From: Methylobacter psychrophilus
GTDB lineage: Bacteria > Pseudomonadota > Gammaproteobacteria > Methylococcales > Methylomonadaceae
Assembly: GCF_025583945.1 (NCBI RefSeq)
Contig: NZ_JAOEGU010000006.1
Coordinates: forward strand, 62,001-126,000
Length of the DNA stretch: 64,000 nucleotides
Reading direction: 5' to 3'
In this document: piece by piece, positions 1 through 7,016 of the stretch
How the letters are laid out: each line of letters starts with the position of its first letter
How positions within the stretch are numbered: position 1 is the stretch's first letter
Made by a program: the position numbers and the translations under genes
Notes under the pieces: generated by a model
Database searches by the model: none
What the model was told of the DNA's origin: nothing
What the model saw: only the letters and a program-made list of their open reading frames with translations

Positions 1-2
1 AT

Positions 3-368
3 TATCGGGAAAATGCCTTGGCTGATCATAAATCGGCAATTGCCGAAAAAACAGCAAACTATCAGGCAGCCGTTAAAGACGCCAGGGAGCAAGCACAATT
101 GACTGCAAAAACTCAGGAAAGCCAAACATTGGTTCCCGGTGAAAGTGCATTTAACCTAAATTGCGCAGCTTGTCACCATCCAACATTGACCACGGTTGGC
201 CCGGCATTACAGGAAATTAAAGAAATCTACGCCAATAATCCTGCCGGCATTACCGCCTGGACTAAAGCGCCCGGTAAAAAGCGTCCAGACACTATGAAAA
301 TGCCTGGATTTTCTCAGTTAAGTGATGATGAGTTAACGGCAATAAGTCAATACCTGCTCAGTCATTAA
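3..368 (+). CDS. c-type cytochrome, C-terminal part (5' end cut by window)
   Basis: The reading frame is open to the left edge, so the N-terminus is missing; a TTG at 18 is not needed as a start. The visible part has a heme-binding CAACH motif (bases about 162-176) and a later MKMPGF segment that probably supplies the methionine axial ligand, followed by a C-terminal helix. This is a class I cytochrome c domain, presumably exported and working in electron transfer. The stretch before the heme site is rich in Ala, Gln and Lys and looks helical, so the full protein may be a larger oxidase or cytochrome subunit. The specific complex cannot be named from this fragment. Confidence 0.75.
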   Translation, partial: YRENALADHKSAIAEKTANYQAAVKDAREQAQLTAKTQESQTLVPGESAFNLNCAACHHPTLTTVGPALQEIKEIYANNPAGITAWTKAPGKKRPDTMKMPGFSQLSDDELTAISQYLLSH

Positions 369-379
369 GAAATCATTAA

Positions 380-411
380 GGCGAAGAGCATAAGTTATAG
401 TTCTCTTCGCC
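380..411 (+). terminator. hairpin after cytochrome gene
   Basis: GGCGAAGAG (380-388) pairs perfectly with CTCTTCGCC (403-411) across a 14-nt loop, 12 bases after the cytochrome stop codon. There is no long T-run after it, so it may be a weak or factor-assisted terminator or an mRNA 3' end stabiliser. Confidence 0.4.
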
Positions 412-434
412 GCATTACCCCATTGAGAAACACT

Positions 435-713
435 ATGAGCACACTAAAACTTTTACAAAAGCAACATAATCATCCGGCAATAAAATTTGCCGGCCTTCAC
501 TATTCACAATCGGATAATCAAGTAGCTGACGTTCATCTCACTCAATATTTTCAGATTCATTTTCAACATATTCATGAAAACATCCGTGACTCACAAAATG
601 AAGTAAAACAACTTCAACAACAGGTTGTCGACCTGAACATAAAACTGGATAAGCTTTCTGCATTACTCGCTTATCTGGCTCCGCAACAAAATAGCAACCA
701 GGCAGGACATTAA
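435..713 (+). CDS. small coiled-coil protein, unknown function
   Basis: A 92-residue protein if it starts at the ATG at 435; a TTG twelve bases upstream is an alternative. The last third (SQNEVKQLQQQVVDLNIKLDKLSALLAYL) has heptad-like spacing of Leu, Val and Ile and should form a coiled coil. The middle is His-rich (HFQHIHENI). No signal peptide or membrane segment is visible. It follows the cytochrome gene on the same strand but after a hairpin, so co-transcription is uncertain. I do not recognise the family. Confidence 0.5.
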   Translation: MSTLKLLQKQHNHPAIKFAGLHYSQSDNQVADVHLTQYFQIHFQHIHENIRDSQNEVKQLQQQVVDLNIKLDKLSALLAYLAPQQNSNQAGH

Positions 714-741
714 AACGACTACCCCCCTATTTTCAAATATC

Positions 742-762
742 GCGGGCATGGCCCGCTCCTAC
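742..762 (-). repeat. REP-like palindrome with GTAG tetranucleotide
   Basis: GCGGGC (742-747) and GCCCGC (751-756) form a hairpin around ATG. Read on the minus strand the element begins GTAGGAGCGGGC, the form of the well-known Pseudomonas REP: a GTAG tetranucleotide followed by a short GC-rich palindrome. It sits between the coiled-coil gene and the convergent nitroreductase gene. Such elements are moved by RAYT transposases; one is encoded at the right end of this window, although its own flanking REPs have a different sequence. Confidence 0.6.
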
Positions 763-848
763 TCTGGTATTGTGCTTAATTTACTTAATGGCAGTGTCTC
801 GTTACGATTTGTATTCTCGGAAGCCTCCCAGCCAAAGCCATCAATCAA

Positions 849-1451
849 TTATTCAATGCCCTTGCCCCATTGTCCGGCATAAAATCGTTCATTTAGTGCA
901 ATACGCGAACGGGCAGCCAACTCGGCTTCCTTAAAAGTATCGTCAAGGACATCAACATCAGCTTGATAACCAACAGCCAGCATCGCCATGGGCTTGCAAT
1001 CACCGGGAAGATTAAAAACCTCACGGGATTTTTCCGCATCAAAACCACCCATTTGATGCACAACCAATCCTAAAGCCGTGGCCTGCAAGCATAAACTAAC
1101 ACTGGCGGCACCAGTGTCATACATGGCCCAACGATTCGGCTGGCCGTTATGATTAAAGTTTTCCATGGCAACAGCCAGTATCAAAACCGGGGCATTTTTA
1201 GCCCATAGCCGGTTTTTTTCAACCACCACTGCCAGCGCATTTTTCCAACCACTTTCATCAGTGGCTTTATCACACACCACAAAACGCCAGGGCTGATCAT
1301 TAGAAGACGATGGTGCCCAACGTGCCGCTTCCAACAATGCCAGTAAATCATCATGGCCTACCAGCTTGCCTGGGTCAAAAGCTCTCGGACTCCAACGTTT
1401 TTCAATAAGATTGTGGATTTCTACAGAGGTTGTTGCCGGTTTATTTTGCAT
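849..1451 (-). CDS. nitroreductase family protein
   Basis: A 200-residue flavoenzyme of the nitroreductase superfamily (FMN- and NAD(P)H-dependent reduction of nitro, quinone or related compounds; usually a cytosolic dimer). Family marks are an early RWSPRAFD segment, ARWAPSSSNDQPWRF near residue 45 (FMN contacts) and the GLVVHQMGGFD segment in the C-terminal half, with normal family length. It lies 31 bases downstream of the pirin gene on the same strand, and the two probably form one transcript, divergent from the sMMO operon. The actual substrate cannot be told from sequence. Confidence 0.85.
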   Translation of the reverse strand: MQNKPATTSVEIHNLIEKRWSPRAFDPGKLVGHDDLLALLEAARWAPSSSNDQPWRFVVCDKATDESGWKNALAVVVEKNRLWAKNAPVLILAVAMENFNHNGQPNRWAMYDTGAASVSLCLQATALGLVVHQMGGFDAEKSREVFNLPGDCKPMAMLAVGYQADVDVLDDTFKEAELAARSRIALNERFYAGQWGKGIE

Positions 1452-1482
1452 AGTGGTCTCCTTGGTTTGATTAGATAAATAT

Positions 1483-2343
1483 TTATAACGTCAACACGCC
1501 GTCATGGTAATCACAAAACGCCTGTTCAATTTCTTCAATAGTATTCATTACAAACGGACCTGATTGCACCACCGGCTCTTTTAACGGCAGCGCAGCCAGT
1601 ACCAAAAATCGCGCTGATTGATCACGAGTTATCAGTTGTATGGTATCACCATTAATTAACTGTCCCAGTTGCCCGGCATTTAAAATCCGGCTCGATTGGT
1701 CGACAGCCACCTCGCCTTTATAAACATAGACTAAAACCGTATGTTGCGAAAAAACCGGTATATCAAGCTGTTGCGATGGACTTAAATAAATATCAAAATA
1801 CAACGGCTGGGTTGTCACGCCGGTTACCGGACCCGCTATTCTTTGATTTTCGGCAACATATTCACCGGCAATAATTTTAAGATAACCACCGTCTCCCAGA
1901 TTAACCCGAGGGATTTTTACAGCGGCAAACTCCTGATAATGGGGAGGCTGCATTTTCTCTTTGGCAGGCAGGTTAATCCATAACTGAAAGCCGTGTAACC
2001 GACCATTTTCCTGTTCCGGCATTTCAGAATGAATAATGCCATGTGCAGCTGTCATCCATTGCACATCGCCAGCACGCAAATGACCTTCATTACCCAAATG
2101 ATCGCGATGCAACATGGCCCCTTCCAACATATAAGTGACCGTTTCAAAACCGCGATGCGGATGATCAGGAAAACCGCCCACATAGTCCATCGCCTCATCG
2201 GAACCAAACTCATCCAACAAGATAAAGGGATCAAAAGCATTTTTTTGCTGCTGACTGACTATACGTTTCAGTTTGACACTGGCACCGTCAGTAGTGTTTT
2301 GTCCGGTAATAACTACCGCGAGTTGTCGTGCTTGCTTGGTCAT
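1483..2343 (-). CDS. pirin family protein
   Basis: A 286-residue bicupin pirin. The N-terminal cupin carries the metal-binding histidines in FPDHPHRGFETVTYML, then HRDHLGNEG and the TAAHGIIHSEMPE strand typical of pirins. Pirins bind Fe(II); some act as quercetinases or as redox-responsive cofactors of regulators, so the role here is open. The ATG at 2343 is chosen over an upstream GTG at 2370 because GGAG lies eight bases before it on the minus strand. It is followed by a nitroreductase gene, and its 5' end faces the regulatory region of the sMMO operon about 460 bases away. Confidence 0.85.
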   Translation of the reverse strand: MTKQARQLAVVITGQNTTDGASVKLKRIVSQQQKNAFDPFILLDEFGSDEAMDYVGGFPDHPHRGFETVTYMLEGAMLHRDHLGNEGHLRAGDVQWMTAAHGIIHSEMPEQENGRLHGFQLWINLPAKEKMQPPHYQEFAAVKIPRVNLGDGGYLKIIAGEYVAENQRIAGPVTGVTTQPLYFDIYLSPSQQLDIPVFSQHTVLVYVYKGEVAVDQSSRILNAGQLGQLINGDTIQLITRDQSARFLVLAALPLKEPVVQSGPFVMNTIEEIEQAFCDYHDGVLTL

Positions 2344-2576
2344 CTGTAGTCTCCAAACTAATTGTGTCAATCAGTGTCACGTAAATTGCCGTTGTTTTCA
2401 TTATGCCATGATGTATAAATCAATGGCGTTATCTATACCATTAAAAATTGGCTTACCAAAAAAAAAATAGTACCTTGCCTTCGTTAAAATACAGCTCTTT
2501 AATACCAGCTGTTTAAACCCGATACTGTTCAATATCGACAAAATGCTTATAAATTAAACGTCCGGTAACTGGACAG

Positions 2577-2593
2577 TGTTCAATTACTGAACA
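2577..2593. promoter_or_regulatory. probable MmoR upstream activator site
   Basis: TGTTCA (2577-2582) and TGAACA (2588-2593) form a perfect 6-bp inverted repeat with a 5-base spacer, centred about 110 bases upstream of the predicted sigma-54 transcription start. That distance and symmetry fit an enhancer-binding protein dimer site, and mmoR is encoded in the same locus. An additional TGTTCA half site lies at 2526. Assignment to MmoR is inference. Confidence 0.6.
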
Positions 2594-2670
2594 GTTTTTA
2601 GACTGTTAATAATCTCGCAATTTATTCCCAACCAGCTGATTTATATTGTTATATTTATGTAATTAATATT

Positions 2671-2686
2671 TGGCACAGCACTTGCT
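2671..2686 (+). promoter_or_regulatory. sigma-54 promoter of the sMMO operon
   Basis: TGGCACAGCACTTGCT matches the -24/-12 consensus TGGCAC-N5-TTGCW at every defined base, with the GG and GC dinucleotides at the correct spacing. Transcription should begin near 2697. Known sMMO operons are transcribed from a sigma-54 promoter under MmoR when copper is scarce. Confidence 0.93.
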
Positions 2687-2804
2687 TATAGTATTTCAGG
2701 TCATTCGTTCAGCCTTGGCAACCCGCATTAAGACGTGTCATGTTTCCTTAAAACGCACAGCAACGATGACCTTATTTAATTTAATTATAAACAGGAGTAG
2801 TCAC

Positions 2805-4388
2805 ATGGCTATAAGTACAGCAACAAAAGCAGCAACCGATGCCTTGGCCGTTAATCGCGCGCCAGTCAGCGTAGGAGCACAAGAAGTACATAAATGGATG
2901 CAAAGCTTTACTTGGGATTTTGATAAAAATCGGACTAAATATTCGACCAAATACAAAATGGCCAATGATACCAAAGAGCAATTCAAGCTAATCGCCAAAG
3001 AATATGCACGTATGGAATCGGTTAAAGACGAACGTCAATTTGGTAGTTTACAAGACGTTTTGACACGTGTTGATGCTGCCAACCGTGTACATCCCAAATG
3101 GAATGAGTCCATGAAAGTTATTTCCAACTTTCTGGAAGTAGGTGAGTACAACGCGATTGCCGCAACCGGTATGCTGTGGGATTCTGCCTCTGCACCTGAA
3201 CAAAAAAATGGTTATTTGGGCCAGGTGATGGATGAAATCCGTCATACCAACCAATGTGCCTATATTAACTACTACTTTGCCAAGCAAGGTCAAGATGCTG
3301 CCGGTCATAATGATGCCCGTCGTACGCGTGCTATCGGTCCCTTGTGGAAAGGTATGAAACGCGTATTCGCAGATGGCTTTATTTCCGGTGATGCGGTTGA
3401 GTGTTCGATTAACTTGCAGTTGGTCGGTGAAGCTTGCTTTACCAATCCATTAATCGTTGCGGTGACCGAATGGGCATCAGCAAACGGCGATGAAATGACT
3501 CCAACGGTTTTCCTGTCAATTGAAACCGATGAATTACGTCATATGGCAAACGGTTATCAAACGATTGTATCAATTGCTAATGACGAAGCGGCTTCAAAAT
3601 ATTTGAACACCGATTTGAACAATGCCTTCTGGACTCAACAAAAATACTTCACACCGGTGCTGGGTATGATGTTTGAGTACGGTAGTCATTTTAAAGTCGA
3701 GCCTTGGGTAAAAACCTGGAATCGTTGGGTATATGAAGATTGGGGCGGTATCTGGATTGGTCGTTTAGGCAAATACGGCGTTGAATCACCCGCCAGCTTA
3801 CGCGATGCAAAAAAAGATGCTTACTGGGCACATCATGATTTATTTTTACTTGCTTACGCGATGTGGCCAACCGGCTTTTTCCGTGTGTCTCTGCCGACTG
3901 CCGAAGAAGCGGAATGGTACGAAGCCAACTACCCTGGCTGGTATGAAATGTACGGCAAGGTTTATGAAGAATGGCGTGCACGTGGTTGTGAAGATCCAAA
4001 CAGCGGCTTTCTGCCACTGCAATGGTTTGCTGAAAACAATCATCCAATCTATATCGACCGCGTCTCACAAGTCCCTTTTTGCCCAAGCTATTGCAAAGGT
4101 GCCAGTACCCTTCGCGTTCTTGAATCAAATGGTAAAAAACACTCGTTCAGTGATCCATGGGGCGAACGTATGTGGCTGTCTGAGCCGGAACGTTATGAGT
4201 GCCAAAATATCTATGAACAATATGAAGGTCGTGAGTTATCAGAAGTGGTTGCCGAAGGCCATGGCGTACGTAGTGACGGCTTTACTTTAATTAGTCAGCC
4301 ACACACCAATAAAGACGGCAAGCTATGGACGTTAGATGATATCAAAAAGATCGGCTGCGTATTTACTGATCCTTTGAAAGCATTGTAA
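2805..4388 (+). CDS. mmoX: sMMO hydroxylase alpha subunit MmoX
   Basis: A 527-residue alpha subunit of the soluble methane monooxygenase hydroxylase, the enzyme that oxidises methane to methanol with O2 and NADH in the cytoplasm. The di-iron ligands are all present and, counted from the ATG at 2805, fall at the Methylococcus positions: E114, E144 and H147 (DEIRHTN), E209, E243 and H246 (DELRHM). Cys151 and Thr213 of the active-site pocket are also conserved. The start at 2805 is chosen because AGGAG lies a few bases upstream and the length then matches the family; an in-frame extension to 2670 would begin inside the promoter. First gene of the sMMO operon. Confidence 0.98.
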   Translation: MAISTATKAATDALAVNRAPVSVGAQEVHKWMQSFTWDFDKNRTKYSTKYKMANDTKEQFKLIAKEYARMESVKDERQFGSLQDVLTRVDAANRVHPKWNESMKVISNFLEVGEYNAIAATGMLWDSASAPEQKNGYLGQVMDEIRHTNQCAYINYYFAKQGQDAAGHNDARRTRAIGPLWKGMKRVFADGFISGDAVECSINLQLVGEACFTNPLIVAVTEWASANGDEMTPTVFLSIETDELRHMANGYQTIVSIANDEAASKYLNTDLNNAFWTQQKYFTPVLGMMFEYGSHFKVEPWVKTWNRWVYEDWGGIWIGRLGKYGVESPASLRDAKKDAYWAHHDLFLLAYAMWPTGFFRVSLPTAEEAEWYEANYPGWYEMYGKVYEEWRARGCEDPNSGFLPLQWFAENNHPIYIDRVSQVPFCPSYCKGASTLRVLESNGKKHSFSDPWGERMWLSEPERYECQNIYEQYEGRELSEVVAEGHGVRSDGFTLISQPHTNKDGKLWTLDDIKKIGCVFTDPLKAL

Positions 4389-4513
4389 GCATTATTTTAT
4401 TGGGTGTTGTTAACGTTGACATGGGCTTTTAAGGTTGTGGACTTACTATCCGAAAACAACACGCCATGGCGGGTCAACAACACTACCTATCATTATTGTA
4501 AAGGAATTAAATT
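4389..4513 (+). other. mmoX-mmoY intergenic RNA with alternative pairings
   Basis: This 125-base spacer is long for an operon. GTGTTGTT (4404-4411) can pair with either of two identical AACAACAC copies (4455-4462 and 4476-4483); the second pairing extends to 11 bp with one mismatch. GTTGAC (4415-4420) and GTCAAC (4473-4478) add a competing stem. No T-run follows, so it is not a classic terminator. A role in mRNA processing or stability is possible. Confidence 0.45.
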
Positions 4514-5692
4514 ATGTCAATTGAAGTATCCGGCGGCAAACGCGGCCTGACAGATCCTGTTATTGCCGCACAAATTTTAGCCGCAATCCCTGACAAGCCG
4601 TTAGAAACACAACGTAAAATGAATTACTTTGTTACGCCGCGCGGTCGTAGGCTAAACGAGTATGAAGTTTTATGTTGTTACACACAACCGACACCCGACT
4701 GGATTGCCGGTGGTTTGGATTGGGGTGACTGGACGCAAAAATTCCACGGTGGCCGCCCTTCATGGAGTAACGAATCTACTGAAATGCGTACGACTGACTG
4801 GCACAAGCATCGTGACCCGGCTTTTCGCTGGCATTACCTGTATGTAAAAGATAAAGCTGAAGAATGGCGCTATACCGACCGCTTTCTAAAAGCTTATTCT
4901 GCCGATGGTCATGTTCGTTCAATTGATCCGGTATGGCGCGATGAAGTGCTGGGTGATTATTTGGGCGCTTTTGGCTTTAGTGAGTATGGTTTATTCAATT
5001 CGCATTCATCGGTAACCCGTGATTGCCTGGGTGATACCATCCGCATGAGTACCGCCATGATCGGCCTGGATAAAGTTGATAATGCACAAATGATTCAGGC
5101 AGAAAGAACTTTTCTGGCCAAAATTGTACCCGGATTTAACGAGTCTACTGATATCCCCAAAGCAGAATGGACTAAAGGCCAAATCTACAAGGGTGCCAGA
5201 GAAACTGTTGAAGATATTTGGCAAGCAACTTATGACTGGAACGAGATTTTGTTCTCGGGTCACATGATTTACGATCCGTTGTTCGGTCAGTTTGTACGTA
5301 GAGAATTCTTTTTAAGATTATCGGCTTATTATGGCGATAACTTGACACCGTTTTTTATCAATCAAATGCAGTTATATCATTCACAAACCAAAGGCATTAC
5401 TACTGACATGTTTCATACGTGTCTCAGTGCTGATACTGAGTTTGGCGAATACAACGATCGTTTGATGCGCGCCTGGAGCGATAAATGGTTGCCTAGAACG
5501 GTCAACGCGCTGAAAGATTTTATGGGTATTTTTGCGAAAATCCCTGAAATTAAAGGTGTCACCAGCAAAGATGCAATTCAAGCGGCATTAGAGCGGGTTT
5601 TTGAAGATTGGGAAAGGGACTATGCTGCGCCAATTGGCTACAAAGTCGATACAGCCGCACACATTAAAACCATATTAACCGGTCTTAAATAA
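4514..5692 (+). CDS. mmoY: sMMO hydroxylase beta subunit MmoY
   Basis: A 392-residue beta subunit of the sMMO hydroxylase, close to the usual length of about 390. It has the ferritin-like fold of the alpha subunit but no di-iron site, and forms the core of the (alpha beta gamma)2 dimer and part of the canyon where MmoB and MmoC dock. Family segments visible include YFVTPRGRRLNEYE and GGLDWGDWTQKFHGGRPSW in the first 80 residues. AAGGA stands ten bases before the ATG. It is separated from mmoX by a structured spacer and from mmoB by nine bases. Confidence 0.97.
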   Translation: MSIEVSGGKRGLTDPVIAAQILAAIPDKPLETQRKMNYFVTPRGRRLNEYEVLCCYTQPTPDWIAGGLDWGDWTQKFHGGRPSWSNESTEMRTTDWHKHRDPAFRWHYLYVKDKAEEWRYTDRFLKAYSADGHVRSIDPVWRDEVLGDYLGAFGFSEYGLFNSHSSVTRDCLGDTIRMSTAMIGLDKVDNAQMIQAERTFLAKIVPGFNESTDIPKAEWTKGQIYKGARETVEDIWQATYDWNEILFSGHMIYDPLFGQFVRREFFLRLSAYYGDNLTPFFINQMQLYHSQTKGITTDMFHTCLSADTEFGEYNDRLMRAWSDKWLPRTVNALKDFMGIFAKIPEIKGVTSKDAIQAALERVFEDWERDYAAPIGYKVDTAAHIKTILTGLK

Positions 5693-5701
5693 GGAATTAT
5701 T

Positions 5702-6127
5702 ATGTCTACCAATGCCAATTCGTACGGCGCAGGTATCATGGCAAAAACAGGCAAAGCCTTTGCTGATGAATACTTCGCTGAAGAAAATCAAGTTTGTAAA
5801 GAAACCAACGATGTCGTTTTGGTTCTGAAAAAATCAGATGAAATGAACACCGTCGTGCAAGAAATTTTGTTGGGTGATCATAAAGATGACAACCCCACAC
5901 TGGTCGTAGAAGATCGTGCCGGTTACTGGTGGCTGAAAGCGACCGGTAAAATTGAAGTCGATTGTCGTGAAGTCTCTGAATTGTTGGGAAAACACTTTAG
6001 CGTTTATGACTTCTTGGTGGATGTTTCTTCAACTATTGGTCGCGCTTATACGTTGGATGAGACCTTTACCATCACATCAGAACTGATGGGTCTTGATGTC
6101 AAACTGAAAGATCTTGAAACCGTATAG
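5702..6127 (+). CDS. mmoB: sMMO regulatory/coupling protein MmoB
   Basis: A 141-residue cofactor-free effector protein that binds the hydroxylase and controls O2 activation and substrate access. The conserved core (VVLVLKKSDEMNT, EDRAGYWWLKA, GKIEVDCREVSELLG, YDFLVDVSSTIGRAYTL) is intact. The flexible N-terminal tail is present and reads YGAGIMAKTG: an Ala follows the Met where the Methylococcus protein has the Met-Gly bond known to be cleaved with loss of activity. AAGGA precedes the ATG and the gene lies nine bases after mmoY. Confidence 0.97.
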   Translation: MSTNANSYGAGIMAKTGKAFADEYFAEENQVCKETNDVVLVLKKSDEMNTVVQEILLGDHKDDNPTLVVEDRAGYWWLKATGKIEVDCREVSELLGKHFSVYDFLVDVSSTIGRAYTLDETFTITSELMGLDVKLKDLETV

Positions 6128-6136
6128 GAGATAATA

Positions 6137-6637
6137 ATGGCTAACATTCATGACAACCCAACGCGTGATGCCTGGGTAAAACAAATCGCTGGATTGAACA
6201 CCCTGTCAAAAGGCCATGCGTTTTTAATCGCTTTTCGTGCCAAACACATTCATCCTTTTAAAACTGATTTTTCACTGGAATTGGATGGCCTGTGGATTGA
6301 AAGCAAAATTGAAGAAAAAGTCGCTTTATTAAAGCATGCAGAACTCAATGATGTAGAGTTTTTTAATAATACCATCATTGGTGAAAATGCCCAGAAAGTG
6401 GCTGACGGTGTAGTCGCTACAATGAATGCTTGTACCGATATGTACGAAGCTGAAAAAATCCATATCAATTTTAGACAGGCTAACAAGCCACCTGTCATGC
6501 CGGTTAATGTCTTCATGGACACTGATCGTCTGTTAGGTACCAAGTTGATGGAACTTAGAAACGTTGATTACTATGCCTTGTCTTTAGAAGACTTGCGTAA
6601 AGTCCGTGGCGTGAAAGTCATCGCTTTACAATCGTAA
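6137..6637 (+). CDS. mmoZ: sMMO hydroxylase gamma subunit MmoZ
   Basis: A 166-residue gamma subunit, the small helical subunit on the outside of the hydroxylase dimer; family members are about 165-170 residues. A strong AGGAG stands seven bases before the ATG, and the gene follows mmoB after nine bases, so translation of the two is probably linked. Two consecutive hairpins follow its stop codon, the second terminator-like, which may set hydroxylase mRNA above the distal part of the operon. Confidence 0.96.
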   Translation: MANIHDNPTRDAWVKQIAGLNTLSKGHAFLIAFRAKHIHPFKTDFSLELDGLWIESKIEEKVALLKHAELNDVEFFNNTIIGENAQKVADGVVATMNACTDMYEAEKIHINFRQANKPPVMPVNVFMDTDRLLGTKLMELRNVDYYALSLEDLRKVRGVKVIALQS

Positions 6638-6647
6638 CTTGACTGAT

Positions 6648-6717
6648 AATTGGAACTCGGCCCGAGTTCCAATTAGGGTGTCGATGTAGCGCCTGATTGC
6701 GCTGCATCGGCATTTTT
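6648..6717 (+). terminator. tandem hairpins between mmoZ and mmoD
   Basis: AATTGGAACTCGG (6648-6660) is followed after one base by its exact complement (6662-6674). A second stem, CGATGTAGCGC (6682-6692) with GCGCTGCATCG (6699-6709, one G-T pair), has a 6-base loop and is followed three bases later by TTTTT (6713-6717). The second has intrinsic-terminator form, and it lies in the middle of an operon whose later genes (mmoD, mmoC) are needed in smaller amounts, so partial termination is likely. Confidence 0.6.
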
Positions 6718-6743
6718 AAAATCTATAAACAATACGGTAAGCC

Positions 6744-7013
6744 ATGTTAGAAGCACCAGACATTTCATCTACTTTACAAGATCAAGAAACGGATAATCCT
6801 CACGCTGGTCTCACTGTACTTTATGACTGCCATCCCTACACTGCCTATGCAGAAGACCTGGAATTTATGTGGCGGTGGACTATCTATCGTGACCACGCAC
6901 TGGTTCAGGAAGGGTGTTCGTTAACATTGGATGCATCAAAACATTCAATAAAACATGTCATGACTTTTTTAAACATGAAAAGTCCGAACCCCAAGACAGA
7001 AGAGGCACTGTAG
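6744..7013 (+). CDS. mmoD: MmoD, small sMMO regulatory/assembly protein
   Basis: An 89-residue protein in the fixed mmoD position between mmoZ and mmoC. It carries the family segment YDCHPYTAYAEDLEFMWRW and the following WTIYRDHALVQEGCSL stretch. MmoD binds the hydroxylase and inhibits it in vitro, and in other methanotrophs it takes part in the copper switch between soluble and particulate enzymes. No strong ribosome-binding site is visible before the ATG, which fits low expression. It ends three bases before mmoC. Confidence 0.9.
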   Translation: MLEAPDISSTLQDQETDNPHAGLTVLYDCHPYTAYAEDLEFMWRWTIYRDHALVQEGCSLTLDASKHSIKHVMTFLNMKSPNPKTEEAL

Positions 7014-7016
7014 CTT

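Larger units (their letters stand above)
2344..2804 (+). promoter_or_regulatory. divergent control region, pirin versus mmoX
   Basis: This 461-base AT-rich region separates the pirin gene from mmoX. It contains the MmoR-type palindrome and the sigma-54 promoter listed separately, then a leader of roughly 108 bases before the mmoX ATG. An extra half site TGTTCA is present at 2526-2531. No protein-coding gene is apparent: the open frame that extends mmoX upstream to 2670 starts inside the promoter and has no ribosome-binding site. Confidence 0.7.

Noticed and set aside
2670-2804. N-terminal extension of MmoX by 45 residues
   Set aside because: It would begin within the sigma-54 promoter, upstream of the expected transcript start, while the ATG at 2805 has a good AGGAG and gives the family length and residue numbering.
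3691-4290. Long antisense and alternate frames inside mmoX
   Set aside because: They overlap a certain gene with all active-site residues; shadows only.
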